DNA from: CAZIHO01 sp964538875 | GTDB taxonomy: Bacteria > Pseudomonadota > Gammaproteobacteria > Chromatiales > Chromatiaceae | Reading direction: 5' to 3' | NCBI GenBank assembly: GCA_964538875.1 | Contig: CAZIHO010000029.1 | Coordinates: 1-30,640 of the forward strand | Length of the DNA stretch: 30,640 nucleotides | Part shown: piece by piece, positions 1-7,873 of the stretch | Numbering within the stretch: position 1 is the first letter of the stretch | Layout: each line of letters begins with the position of its first letter | Notes under the pieces: generated by a model | Seen by the model: only the letters and a program-made list of their open reading frames with translations | Database searches by the model: none | What the model was told of the DNA's origin: nothing | Position numbers and translations under genes: made by a program

Positions 1-1
1 A

Positions 2-1210
2 TTAGTCGCCCGGTCCTACTTGGCTCCAGGTCTGCCGGGCGATTTCCAATTCCTCATTGGTGGGAATCACCAGCACGGCTACCGGGCTGTCGGAACTGCT
101 GATGCGCCGTTCCCGGCGGTCTGGGCCGGCGTTGGCGGCCGGGTCCAAGCGCAGGCCCAGGTTCTCCAGATCCGCGCAAGTCTGTTGCCGGGTCCAGGCG
201 TCGTTCTCGCCGATGCCGCCGGTAAACACCAGGGCGTCCACTCGACCCAGTTCCACCCAGTAGGCACCCAAATATTTGCGCAGCCGATGGACGAAAATGT
301 CCCTGGCCAAGCCGGCCTGGGCATCCCCGCTGGCCGCCAGCCGATGAATTTCCCGCATATCGTTGACGCCGGCCAGCCCCAACAGACCGCCGCGCTGGTT
401 GAGCAGTTTTTCCACCGCCGCGAGGTCGTAGCCTAATTCCCGGCACAGGAAAAAGGGCATGGCCGGGTCCAGGTCGCCACAACGGGTGCCCATGACCAGG
501 CCTTCCAAGGGGGTCATTCCCATGGAGGTGTTCACTGAGCGGCCGCTCCGTACCGCCGTGGCGCTGGCGCCGTTGCCCAGGTGTAGGCTGATGAGATTGA
601 CCTGCTCCGGGGGCAGGCCTAGAAACTCGGCCGCCCGCCGGCTGACGTAGGCATGGGAACTGCCGTGGAAGCCGTACCGGCGCACGCCGTGGGACCGGTA
701 CAAATCCTCCGGGAGCGCATAGCGGAACGCCTGGGGCGCCATGGTCTGGTGGAAGGCAGTGTCGAATACCGCCACCTGGGGTACGCCGGGAAATAAGTCC
801 AGGGCCACCCGGATGCCTTCCAGGTTAGCCGGATTATGCAGGGGCGCCAGGGGAATCATGGCCTGAATGCCGGCTAGCACCTCCCCATCGATGGGCGTGG
901 GCGCCTGGAAGCGCTCGCCGCCGTGCACCACCCGATGGCCAATGGCCGCTAATTCATCCAGCCGGCCCAGTACGCCGGTGCCGGTCAAGGCCGCCAGCAT
1001 ACGGGTCAAGCCCTGGTGATGATCCGCAATGGGCGCCTGGTCCAGGTGTTGCCGGGGGCCGCCGTCCGGGTCCAGCCAGTCCTGCTGAAAGCGGCTGTCC
1101 GCTTCGCCGATCCGGGTCAGGCTGCCGTTGGCCAAGTCCCGCCAGTCCCGGGCGTCGAACAGCCGGTATTTGATGGAGGAACTGCCGCTGTTGATGACCA
1201 GAATACGCAT
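2..1210 (-). CDS. ackA: Acetate kinase
   Basis: Cytoplasmic kinase that converts acetyl phosphate and ADP to acetate and ATP, the second step of the Pta-AckA pathway. The 402-residue product has the family's normal length. Family motifs are visible: N-terminal VINSGSSSIKY (phosphate-binding fold), HRVVHGGERF, YGFHGSSHAYV in the middle and MGTRCGDLDP before the C-terminal half. I start at the ATG at 1210, which gives MRILVINSG; an upstream in-frame codon at 1225 would overlap the pta stop. The chosen start lies 11 bases after the pta stop, and a GAGG ribosome site overlaps that stop codon, so translation is probably coupled to pta. The stop codon sits at the window's left edge, so the gene is complete. 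Identification is secure. Confidence 0.97.
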   Translation of the reverse strand: MRILVINSGSSSIKYRLFDARDWRDLANGSLTRIGEADSRFQQDWLDPDGGPRQHLDQAPIADHHQGLTRMLAALTGTGVLGRLDELAAIGHRVVHGGERFQAPTPIDGEVLAGIQAMIPLAPLHNPANLEGIRVALDLFPGVPQVAVFDTAFHQTMAPQAFRYALPEDLYRSHGVRRYGFHGSSHAYVSRRAAEFLGLPPEQVNLISLHLGNGASATAVRSGRSVNTSMGMTPLEGLVMGTRCGDLDPAMPFFLCRELGYDLAAVEKLLNQRGGLLGLAGVNDMREIHRLAASGDAQAGLARDIFVHRLRKYLGAYWVELGRVDALVFTGGIGENDAWTRQQTCADLENLGLRLDPAANAGPDRRERRISSSDSPVAVLVIPTNEELEIARQTWSQVGPGD

Positions 1211-1221
1211 CGCGAGGAACC

Positions 1222-3309
1222 TCAAGGGTTCTGGGCTTGGATAGCGGTGATGGCCACCGTGTTGACGATGTCGGTGACGGTGCAGCCCCGGCTCAAGTCA
1301 TTGACCGGTTTGTTGAGGCCCTGCAACACGGGACCGACCGCCACCGCGCCGGCACTGCGTTGCACTGCCTTGTAGGTGTTGTTGCCCGTATTCAGGTCCG
1401 GGAAGATGAACACGGTGGCCTGGCCGGCTACCTCGCTGCCCGGCAGCTTGGAGCGGGCTACCGCCGCGTCTACCGCCGCGTCGTATTGGATGGGTCCTTC
1501 CAACTTGAGGTCTGGCCGCCGCTGGTGGGCGATACGGGCCGCTTCCCGCACCCGGTCCACGTCCGCGCCCTTGCCGGATTCGCCGGTAGAGTAAGACAAC
1601 ATGGCGATGCGGGGTTCGATGCCGAACAGGGCGGCGGTGCCGGCGGCGCTGATGGCAATATCCGCCAACTGCTCGGAGTCCGGATTGGGCATCACCGCGC
1701 AGTCCCCGTACACCAGCACCCGGTCTTCCAGGCACATGAAGAACACGCTGGACACGATCTGGGTCTCCGGCTTGGTGCGAATGATTTCGAACGCCGGCCG
1801 AATGGTGTGCTGGGTGGTATGGGCGGCGCCCGACACCATGCCGTGGGCGTCGCCCCGGTAAATCATCATGGTGCCGAAATAGCTCACGTCTTGCATGATG
1901 TCCCGGGCCATTTCCCGGGACACGCCCTTGTGCTTGCGCAATTCGTAATAGGTATCTGCGTAGCTTTCCAGCCAGGGGGACTCGGCCGGGTCGATGATGG
2001 GCACCTCGTCCAGCTTGAGTCCCAGCACCTTGATCTGCTGCCGAATGCGGGCCGTGGGTCCGAGCAGGGTCAGGTCCACCACGTCCCGCAGACTGAGGAT
2101 TTCCGCCGCCCGCAGCACCCGCTCGTCGTTACCCTCCGGCAAGACGATGTGGCGCCGCTGCGATTGGGCACGCCGGATCAGCTCGTACTCGAACATGATG
2201 GGGGTGACCCGGGTCGAACGGCCCAGCCGGATGCGCCGGCGCAGTTCGTCGGTGTCCACGTGGGTTTCCATCAACCCCAGGGCGGCGGCGATCTTGCGTT
2301 CGTCGCCGGGCAGCAGATTGGCTTCCACCCGGCTCACGTTGAGGGCGGTGGTGAAGGTGTCCTGGGGAACCAGGAGGATCGCCATCCGTTCCCGGATGCG
2401 TTGGTCCAGCAGGCGTTGCACCGAGGGTGGGGGTTCCCAGCCGCCGGTCAACACCAGACCTGCGATGCGCGGATAGGCGGTGGACACGTCCGCCAGGATG
2501 CTGGCCAAGAGGATGTCGGAGCGGTCCCCCGGTGTGATGATGAGGCACTGGTCCTCGATGGAGTCCAGGAAATTGCCCACTTCCATGGCCGCCACCCGGT
2601 AGCGGGCCACCACCTGATTCAGGGCCTCGGCACCGCCGCACAAATAGTGGGCACCGATGGACTTGGCGATTTCTGCGATGGTGGGATTCTGTAGGGACGG
2701 GTGCTCGGGTAACACGGAGGTCAGGGTCGCCGTGGGCAGCAGGGCGGCGATCTGGGATTGGACCTCCTCAAGAATCGCTACAGGTACCCGGTTGACCAAC
2801 AGGGCCAAAATCTCGCAGCCCCGGGATTGGAGGGACTCCTTGACCATGCGCGCCGATTCCAACACATCCTCGGGCTGGCGCCCGTGTCCGGTCACCACTG
2901 GCACCACGCGACAACCCAGGTTGTTGGCCAGATCCGCGTTGAAATCAAACTCCAGGCTAGAGGTGACGCCCCGATAATCGGTGCCCACACAGACCACCAG
3001 ATCCGAGCATTGCTCCACTTGCTTGTATTTGTCCAGGATCCGCTTCATCAACTCGTCATAGCGGCCCTCTGCCACCAGATTGCGGACCACCGGGCCGGTG
3101 CAGCCATACAGCATCTCGCCCTGGACCGGCAGGTTGTACCGGCTGACGATCAGGTCGGTCAAGCTGTCCCGTCCTTCCCGGTCCGTGACTACCGGCCGGA
3201 AAAAGCCGATCTTGCGGCTCAGGGAGGCCAGATTTTCCATCAGGCCCAGGACTACCACGGACTTGCCGCTGCCGGGGCCGGAGCCAGCGATATAGAGACT
3301 TTGCAGCAT
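1222..3309 (-). CDS. pta: Phosphate acetyltransferase (long, three-domain form)
   Basis: Interconverts acetyl-CoA and phosphate with acetyl phosphate and CoA, feeding AckA. The 695-residue product is the long proteobacterial form. The N-terminal region is a P-loop/BioD-like domain (GSGPGSGKSVVVLG from about residue 8), followed by a DRTGG-type regulatory middle domain. The C-terminal catalytic PTA/PTB domain contains IVLPEGNDERVLRAA and MVSGAAHTTQHTIRP. The ATG at 3309 (MLQSLYIAG) puts the P-loop close to the N-terminus as in relatives. The frame stays open upstream to 3690, but that extension is low-complexity and antisense to the EF-hand gene. The start has only a weak GAGATCGAG ribosome site. 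It forms an operon with ackA, and the EF-hand gene lies 187 bases upstream on the same strand. Confidence 0.96.
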   Translation of the reverse strand: MLQSLYIAGSGPGSGKSVVVLGLMENLASLSRKIGFFRPVVTDREGRDSLTDLIVSRYNLPVQGEMLYGCTGPVVRNLVAEGRYDELMKRILDKYKQVEQCSDLVVCVGTDYRGVTSSLEFDFNADLANNLGCRVVPVVTGHGRQPEDVLESARMVKESLQSRGCEILALLVNRVPVAILEEVQSQIAALLPTATLTSVLPEHPSLQNPTIAEIAKSIGAHYLCGGAEALNQVVARYRVAAMEVGNFLDSIEDQCLIITPGDRSDILLASILADVSTAYPRIAGLVLTGGWEPPPSVQRLLDQRIRERMAILLVPQDTFTTALNVSRVEANLLPGDERKIAAALGLMETHVDTDELRRRIRLGRSTRVTPIMFEYELIRRAQSQRRHIVLPEGNDERVLRAAEILSLRDVVDLTLLGPTARIRQQIKVLGLKLDEVPIIDPAESPWLESYADTYYELRKHKGVSREMARDIMQDVSYFGTMMIYRGDAHGMVSGAAHTTQHTIRPAFEIIRTKPETQIVSSVFFMCLEDRVLVYGDCAVMPNPDSEQLADIAISAAGTAALFGIEPRIAMLSYSTGESGKGADVDRVREAARIAHQRRPDLKLEGPIQYDAAVDAAVARSKLPGSEVAGQATVFIFPDLNTGNNTYKAVQRSAGAVAVGPVLQGLNKPVNDLSRGCTVTDIVNTVAITAIQAQNP

Positions 3310-3496
3310 CTCGATCTCTTGGGGGCTGATCCAATCCGGATAGCGACTGGTTGGATCCTCACGCAAAGGATTGGGCGGGACCTCGGCGGAACTGGCGCCC
3401 GGCGGTGCCGCGTTCCCGATCCGCCCCGAGGCTCCGGGACCGGCTTCGAGAATCGCCCCGGCAGCGCCACCGCACCTGCCGGGGTTGGGGATCAAG

Positions 3497-3859
3497 CTAG
3501 CGCTTGGGCGCGGCGCCGGATGGCTGGCCTTGCATCTTGGATTGCATTTGCTCCTGCATCTTCTGCATTTCCTGCATGAAGGCGGCCATTTCAGCGGAGT
3601 CCACCTTGCCGTTGCCGTCCTTGTCCATGAACTTGAACTGTTGTTCCAACTGCTTGCCGACCGCCTCCAGCTGGGGCTTGGTGAATTCATCCTTGCTCAC
3701 GCTGCCGTCCTTGTTGGCATCAAATTGCAGGAAGAATTCTTTGGCTGGATCCCCTTGACCAGGGGCGGGCGCGGGGCCGGGGCCGGCTCCCGGTTGGGCC
3801 TGGACGGCCAGGGGTAGAACCGCGGCCAAGGTCAGGGCGGGAAGCAGATACTTGGTCAT
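3497..3859 (-). CDS. Exported EF-hand calcium-binding protein
   Basis: A 120-residue protein with a Sec signal peptide (residues 1-21, likely cut after VQA), then a Pro/Gly/Ala-rich linker and two canonical 12-residue EF-hand loops. Loop 1 spans D47-E58 (Asp47, Asn49, Asp51, Ser53, Glu58) and loop 2 spans D79-E90 (Asp79, Asp81, Asn83, Lys85, Glu90). The C-terminus is Met/Gln-rich and could form a coiled coil. Both loops keep the acidic position-12 residue, so Ca2+ binding in the periplasm is likely. The ATG at 3859 is chosen because GGAG lies six bases upstream; a TTG four codons earlier has no better site. It precedes pta on the same strand, but no functional link is visible. Partner and role are unknown. 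Confidence 0.85.
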   Translation of the reverse strand: MTKYLLPALTLAAVLPLAVQAQPGAGPGPAPAPGQGDPAKEFFLQFDANKDGSVSKDEFTKPQLEAVGKQLEQQFKFMDKDGNGKVDSAEMAAFMQEMQKMQEQMQSKMQGQPSGAAPKR

Positions 3860-3911
3860 ATGCAACTCCAAAATAGGCTGGGTTGAGTGATCCCCTCAGG
3901 TGGGGCGTGGG

Positions 3912-3940
3912 GGAGAGCGTCCTTGGTCGGGACACTCTCC
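3912..3940. other. Hairpin upstream of the EF-hand gene
   Basis: Arms 3912-3922 and 3930-3940 pair over 11 positions with a single mismatch (3918/3934) around a 7-base loop. No T-run follows on either strand, so an intrinsic terminator is not supported. It could be a leader structure of the EF-hand transcript or a boundary element after nfeD. Confidence 0.4.
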
Positions 3941-3998
3941 TTGGGAAAGGCTGAAGTATCCAGTCGTTTCCTAGAACTTCGGTTACAGGTTATTCCCT

Positions 3999-4016
3999 TT
4001 TGCCCCGGTGGGCAAA
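3999..4016. other. Short hairpin just downstream of nfeD
   Basis: A perfect 7-bp stem (TTTGCCC/GGGCAAA) encloses a CGGT loop 15 bases past the nfeD stop. On the minus strand it is followed by AGGGAA rather than a T-run, so it may mark the 3' end of the SPFH-NfeD transcript without being a textbook terminator. Confidence 0.35.
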
Positions 4017-4030
4017 CCAGCGTCCCCAGG

Positions 4031-4495
4031 TTATGCCGGGGGGGGCTCGACACATTCCACCCGCAGCAGGGTCCCATCCACGCCAGTGACCCGCACCCGG
4101 GAGCGCTCCGGGCAGTCGGCGCCTTCAATTTTCCAGACTGTGTCGTCAACCCGGATCTTGCCGACGCCATTGACGATGGGCGCGTCCAGGGTAAACACCC
4201 GGCCCAGGTAGCGGTCAGCGCGCCGATTGAGGTGCGGTTGGTCGGTGGTAGAGGGATAGCGTCTGAGAAAGCGCCAGCCGGTCCAAGTGCTGACCAGGCT
4301 CAACAGGGCGAATAGAAGTACCTGCCATTCCCAGGACAGGTCCGGCACCACCAATAACACTAGGCCGACCAAACCTGCGGCGATGCCGATCCAGAGAAAG
4401 AACACCCCGGGTGAAAAAATATCCAGGATGATGCATGCCACCCCCAGCACCAGCCAGTGCCAACTCGTCACCTCGGTGACCCACACCAGTGCCAT
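4031..4495 (-). CDS. NfeD-family membrane protein (short type)
   Basis: A 154-residue protein with two or three N-terminal membrane helices (about residues 12-73). A soluble C-terminal region (about 90-150) has the OB-fold pattern of short NfeD proteins (YbbK type), including GKIRVDDTVWKIEG. The ATG at 4495 follows a strong GGAGG site and lies nine bases after the stop of the SPFH gene, so the two are co-transcribed. Short NfeD proteins usually accompany QmcA-like SPFH proteins, as here, and are thought to work with them in membrane-domain organisation or quality control. The family is clear from sequence and pairing; the exact function is not. Confidence 0.9.
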   Translation of the reverse strand: MALVWVTEVTSWHWLVLGVACIILDIFSPGVFFLWIGIAAGLVGLVLLVVPDLSWEWQVLLFALLSLVSTWTGWRFLRRYPSTTDQPHLNRRADRYLGRVFTLDAPIVNGVGKIRVDDTVWKIEGADCPERSRVRVTGVDGTLLRVECVEPPPA

Positions 4496-4504
4496 GGTAC
4501 CTCC

Positions 4505-5431
4505 CTAGGAGTGATCGCTGGTCTGGGTTTTGCCAAATGCCTGGCGGGCCAACTCACCGATTCCGGCGATGGAGCCGATCAGGCTGCTGGCTTCCAAGGG
4601 CATCATGATGACCTTCTGGTTGGGAGCGGACGCCACTTCCTTGAGGGCCTCGGTGTATTTCTGGGCCACGAAATAGTTGATGGCGTTCACGTCACCTCTG
4701 GCGATGGCCTGGGAAACCATGTGGGTCGCTTTGGCTTCCGCCTCCGCCAGCCGTTCCCGGGCCTCGGCGGACCGGAACGCTGCCTCCTTATCGCCCTCGG
4801 CCCGCAGAATCGCCGCCTGCTTCTGGCCCTCCGCCGACAAAATCGCCGCTTGGCGCATTCCTTCTGCCTCCAGGATCGCCGCCCGTTTGTCCCGCTCCGC
4901 CTTCATCTGGCGCGCCATGGCGTCCACCAAATCCCGGGGCGGGGTGATGTCCTTGATTTCGATGCGGGTAACCTTGATCCCCCAGGGGGTGGTCGCCTCG
5001 TCCACCACGCGCAACAGCCGGGCGTTAATTTGATCCCGCTCGGATAGCACGTCGTCCAGCGCCATGGAGCCCATGACGGTACGAATATTGGTCATGACCA
5101 GATTGAGGATCGCATATTGGAGGTTGCTGACCTCGTAGGCCGCCTTAGGTGCGTCCAGCACCTGGAAGAACACCACGCCATCCACCTTCACCATGGCGTT
5201 GTCCTTAGAAATAATTTCCTGTGAAGGCACATCCAGGACCTGTTCCATCATGTTCAGCTTGGCCCCTACCTGATCCATGAAGGGGACAATCAGGTTGAGG
5301 CCGGGCGCTAGGGTCCTGGTGTAGCGACCGAAGCGTTCCACCGTGTATTCGGTACCCTGGGGGACCCGCTTAACCCCCAGCACCAGGATGACCATGACCA
5401 GGGCCAACACCGCGACAACGAAGATATCCAT
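4505..5431 (-). CDS. qmcA: SPFH/stomatin-like membrane protein (QmcA-like)
   Basis: A 308-residue protein, close to the length of E. coli QmcA. Residues 1-22 form a membrane anchor. The SPFH/Band-7 domain follows: VPQGTEYTVERFGRY near the start, then VVDEATTPWGIKVTRIEIKD and PPRDLVDAMARQMKAERDKR. A long Ala/Glu-rich coiled coil with repeated AEG(Q/D)K units comes next, and then a short C-terminal tail. Such proteins oligomerise at the inner membrane as scaffolds and may regulate proteolysis. The ATG at 5431 is chosen because GGAGG lies just upstream and the anchor begins immediately; an ATG at 5455 lacks a ribosome site. The gene is followed nine bases later by its NfeD partner and diverges from hsp20. 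Confidence 0.92.
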   Translation of the reverse strand: MDIFVVAVLALVMVILVLGVKRVPQGTEYTVERFGRYTRTLAPGLNLIVPFMDQVGAKLNMMEQVLDVPSQEIISKDNAMVKVDGVVFFQVLDAPKAAYEVSNLQYAILNLVMTNIRTVMGSMALDDVLSERDQINARLLRVVDEATTPWGIKVTRIEIKDITPPRDLVDAMARQMKAERDKRAAILEAEGMRQAAILSAEGQKQAAILRAEGDKEAAFRSAEARERLAEAEAKATHMVSQAIARGDVNAINYFVAQKYTEALKEVASAPNQKVIMMPLEASSLIGSIAGIGELARQAFGKTQTSDHS

Positions 5432-5558
5432 GGAGCCTCCATCCGACACGTTCATGCCAACCAATCTGGACTGGCCGGAGGGGTCCGCCGGCCGTCGGAA
5501 TCCGGGCCAGGGCCCTGATTTCGCCAGTATAACCCTAGATCCCCCAGGTCGCGGTGCC

Positions 5559-5586
5559 CTTGAAATCTTGGGGACCGCTCCCATCT
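5559..5586 (+). promoter_or_regulatory. Putative sigma-32 heat-shock promoter of hsp20
   Basis: CTTGAAA at 5559-5565 is identical to the sigma-32 -35 consensus. It is followed after 13 bases by TCCCATCT at 5579-5586, which matches the CCCCATNT -10 consensus at all but the first position. Transcription would start near 5593, leaving a leader of about 80 bases before the hsp20 ATG. The position upstream of a small heat-shock gene fits established heat-shock regulation. Confidence 0.75.
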
Positions 5587-5644
5587 TTTTTACCGTGGAC
5601 GCCGCAAGGGTTCACGCACCGGTGGCTCGCTAGAGCGCCAAACC

Positions 5645-5669
5645 CATATTGCTCTTTGTGGAGGATATG
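5645..5669 (+). promoter_or_regulatory. ROSE-type RNA thermometer hairpin over the hsp20 ribosome site
   Basis: Positions 5645-5655 pair with 5660-5669 around a four-base loop, and the 3' arm contains the GGAGG ribosome site of hsp20. The 5' arm carries TTGCT (5649-5653) opposite AGGA (5662-5665). The pairs are T49-A65, T50.G64, a bulged G51, C52-G63 and T53-A62. This is the UYGCU/anti-Shine-Dalgarno arrangement with a bulged G that defines ROSE elements of small heat-shock genes. The hairpin should mask the ribosome site at low temperature. The evidence is pairing by eye, without folding energies. Confidence 0.72.
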
Positions 5670-5672
5670 CAA

Positions 5673-6116
5673 ATGATCGACTTCTCCCCTCTGTTCCGCA
5701 CCGCCGTGGGCTTCGACCGTCTGGCTTCCATGTTGGAAGAGGCCAACCGGGTGGAAAGCGGTGGATACCCCCCCTACAACATCGAGTTGACCGGCGACAA
5801 TCGCTATCGCATTACCATGGCGGTGGCGGGGTTCAGTGAACGGGAACTCGAGTTGGAGGCTAAGCAGAGCGTTCTGCGCATCGTCGGCAAAAAGGCCGAG
5901 GAAGAAAAGGACGGCCGATTCCTGTATCGGGGCATCGCCAACCGTGCCTTTGAACGGCGCTTCCAGTTGGCCGACTATGTGCGGGTGGATTCCGCCCACC
6001 TCAAGGACGGACTGCTGCACATCGACTTGGTCCGGGAAATTCCGGAAGCCATGCGGTCGCGCCGGATTGAGATCGGCACCGCCGAATCCAAGCCGGCCAT
6101 CGAAGGCACCGCCTAA
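5673..6116 (+). CDS. Small heat-shock protein, Hsp20/IbpA class
   Basis: An ATP-independent cytoplasmic chaperone that holds unfolding proteins at heat stress. The 147-residue product closely resembles IbpA/IbpB: N-terminal DFSPLFRTAVGFDRL, then PPYNIEL opening the alpha-crystallin domain (about residues 37-127). The domain includes ITMAVAGF, the FERRFQL strand and the AHLKDGLLHIDL signature. A C-terminal IEI (I-x-I) motif would dock onto a neighbouring dimer. The ATG at 5673 lies eight bases after GGAGG; the ATG at 5667 is only two bases after it and the TTG at 5649 precedes it. Regulation is probably double: a sigma-32-like promoter and a ROSE-like leader hairpin. A strong terminator follows, so the gene is monocistronic. 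Confidence 0.95.
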   Translation: MIDFSPLFRTAVGFDRLASMLEEANRVESGGYPPYNIELTGDNRYRITMAVAGFSERELELEAKQSVLRIVGKKAEEEKDGRFLYRGIANRAFERRFQLADYVRVDSAHLKDGLLHIDLVREIPEAMRSRRIEIGTAESKPAIEGTA

Positions 6117-6162
6117 GGCTAGGCCGCCGGCCGGGTGAACCCGACCGGCTACCGCCAAGGGC

Positions 6163-6194
6163 AAGCCGCCGGAGCCTAGACCCGGCGGCTTTTT
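6163..6194 (+). terminator. Rho-independent terminator of hsp20
   Basis: A perfect 10-bp GC-rich stem (6163-6172 with 6182-6191) with a 9-base loop runs into five Ts at 6190-6194. It lies 47 bases after the hsp20 stop. A second GC-rich inverted repeat lies just before it at about 6126-6148. Confidence 0.92.
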
Positions 6195-6239
6195 CATGGG
6201 CGGGTGCCCAAGACCCTGGGTCCGGGTAACATAGGACCC

Positions 6240-7070
6240 ATGCTCCAATATACCCAACCCGATCCCATCGCCCTGTCCTTGGGACCCCTGCAAGTCCGTT
6301 GGTACGGACTCATGTACCTGGTCGGATTCCTCGGTGGCTGGTGGCTGGCGCGCCAGCGCGGCCGGAGCAGCGGTCTGTTCACGGTGAATCAGGCGGACGA
6401 TCTGCTGTTTTATATGGTCCTGGGCGTGGTCCTGGGCGGCCGGATCGGTTATGTGCTCTTCTACCAGTGGGGGCGCTTCCTGCATGAACCCGGGTTCCTG
6501 CTGCGCATTTGGGAAGGCGGCATGTCCTTCCATGGCGGCCTGCTGGGCGTGTTGCTGGCCCTGTGGCTGCTGAGCCGCCGTCAAGGACGGGAGTTTTTCG
6601 CAGTGACTGATTTCGTGGCGCCCCTAGTGCCCATCGGCTTGGGCGCGGGGCGCATCGGCAACTTTATCAATGGTGAGTTGTGGGGTCGGTCCACGGATCT
6701 GGCCTGGGGTATGCAGGTACCCTGCGCCCGGTTCCCGGAACAGTGTGCCAATTTGGCGGCGGACGCCCTTTGGAGTCTGCCCCTGCATCCTTCCCAAATC
6801 TATCAGGCGGTGTTGGAAGGGCCGGTGCTGTTCGCCATCCTTTGGTGGTTCTCCGCCCGGTCCCGGCCGACCATGGCGGTGTCCGGTCTGTTCCTGCTGG
6901 GTTATGGCTCGTTCCGTGTCGTCACCGAATTCTTCCGCCAGCCGGATGTGCAATTGGGATTCATCGCCTTTGACTGGCTGACCATGGGCCAACTGTTGAG
7001 TCTGCCCATGATCGCCGGCGGATTGGCCCTGCTGGCGGTGGCCTACCGGCGGGCCGGGCAGGCGGCCTGA
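6240..7070 (+). CDS. lgt: Prolipoprotein diacylglyceryl transferase
   Basis: An inner-membrane enzyme that transfers diacylglycerol from phosphatidylglycerol to the lipobox cysteine of prolipoproteins, the first step of lipoprotein maturation. The 276-residue polytopic protein carries RWYGLMYLVGF, GGRIGYVLFY, GGMSFHGGLLGV (His at about residue 98) and the Lgt signature GAGRIGNFINGELWGR. VSGLFLLGYGSFRVVTEFFRQPD lies toward the C-terminus. The ATG at 6240 gives MLQYTQPDP, the expected N-terminus, with AGGA only three bases upstream. A GTG at 6204 would add 12 residues and reach back close to the hsp20 terminator. The stop is one base before the thyA ATG, so the two are coupled. Confidence 0.96.
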   Translation: MLQYTQPDPIALSLGPLQVRWYGLMYLVGFLGGWWLARQRGRSSGLFTVNQADDLLFYMVLGVVLGGRIGYVLFYQWGRFLHEPGFLLRIWEGGMSFHGGLLGVLLALWLLSRRQGREFFAVTDFVAPLVPIGLGAGRIGNFINGELWGRSTDLAWGMQVPCARFPEQCANLAADALWSLPLHPSQIYQAVLEGPVLFAILWWFSARSRPTMAVSGLFLLGYGSFRVVTEFFRQPDVQLGFIAFDWLTMGQLLSLPMIAGGLALLAVAYRRAGQAA

Positions 7071-7071
7071 G

Positions 7072-7866
7072 ATGCGTCAATACCTGGATCTGCTGCGCCT
7101 GGTCCGGGATCAGGGTGTGCGCAAGGAGGACCGGACCGGAACCGGCACCCTGAGCCTGTTTGGCCACCAAATGCGCTTTGATCTGGCCCAGGGGTTCCCT
7201 GTCGTGACCACCAAGAAGTTGCATCTGCGCTCGGTCATTTACGAGTTGCTCTGGTTTCTGCGCGGCGACACCAATATTCGCTATCTCAAGGAGCATGGAG
7301 TCAGCATTTGGGACGAGTGGGCGGATCCGGACGGCAACTTGGGTCCCGTTTACGGCTATCAATGGCGCTCCTGGCCCACGCCCGATGGGGGGCATATCGA
7401 CCAAATCACCCACCTGATCCGGGGACTGCGGGAAAATCCGGATTCCCGCCGGCATATTGTCACCGCTTGGAATCCAGCGGACCTGGACGCCATGGCGCTC
7501 CCCCCCTGTCACCTGTTGTTCCAGTTCTACGTGGCGGAGGGACGCTTATCCTGCCAGCTCTACCAGCGCAGCGCGGATATTTTCCTGGGGGTGCCGTTCA
7601 ACATCGCCAGCTACAGTCTGCTGACCCTGATGCTGGCCCAGGTGGTGGGGCTAGCCCCCGGCGAGTTCGTGCATACCCTGGGGGATGCCCATCTGTACCT
7701 CAATCATCTGCACCAGGCGGACCTGCAACTGTCCCGGCCCCCCTTCCCCTTGCCGCGGATGGCACTCAGCCCCCAGGTCAGGAACCTGGACGACTTCCGG
7801 TTCGAGGATTTCCAACTGCTGGAGTACCAGAGTCATCCCGCCATCCCGGCGCCCATCGCCGTCTGA
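7072..7866 (+). CDS. thyA: Thymidylate synthase
   Basis: Methylates dUMP to dTMP with methylene-tetrahydrofolate, producing dihydrofolate. The product is 264 residues, the same length as the E. coli enzyme, and the nucleophile is Cys146 within ALPPCHLLFQFYV. Other motifs are present: EDRTGTGTLSLFG, GPVYGYQWRSW, the RSADIFLGVPFNIASY phosphate/substrate-binding stretch and HLYLNHL. The ATG begins one base after the lgt stop. folA starts eight bases after the thyA stop, so the enzyme that consumes methylene-THF is co-expressed with the one that regenerates THF. Confidence 0.97.
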   Translation: MRQYLDLLRLVRDQGVRKEDRTGTGTLSLFGHQMRFDLAQGFPVVTTKKLHLRSVIYELLWFLRGDTNIRYLKEHGVSIWDEWADPDGNLGPVYGYQWRSWPTPDGGHIDQITHLIRGLRENPDSRRHIVTAWNPADLDAMALPPCHLLFQFYVAEGRLSCQLYQRSADIFLGVPFNIASYSLLTLMLAQVVGLAPGEFVHTLGDAHLYLNHLHQADLQLSRPPFPLPRMALSPQVRNLDDFRFEDFQLLEYQSHPAIPAPIAV

Positions 7867-7873
7867 GCCTCTG

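Noticed and set aside
3310..3690. N-terminal extension of Pta by about 127 residues
   Set aside because: The extra sequence is Ser/Arg/Pro low-complexity, lies antisense-in-strand frame-shifted over the EF-hand coding region, and the P-loop start MLQSLYIAG matches relatives.
7685..7873. Upstream extension of FolA
   Set aside because: It lies within thyA in another frame and has no DHFR similarity; the ATG at 7874 gives the conserved N-terminus.
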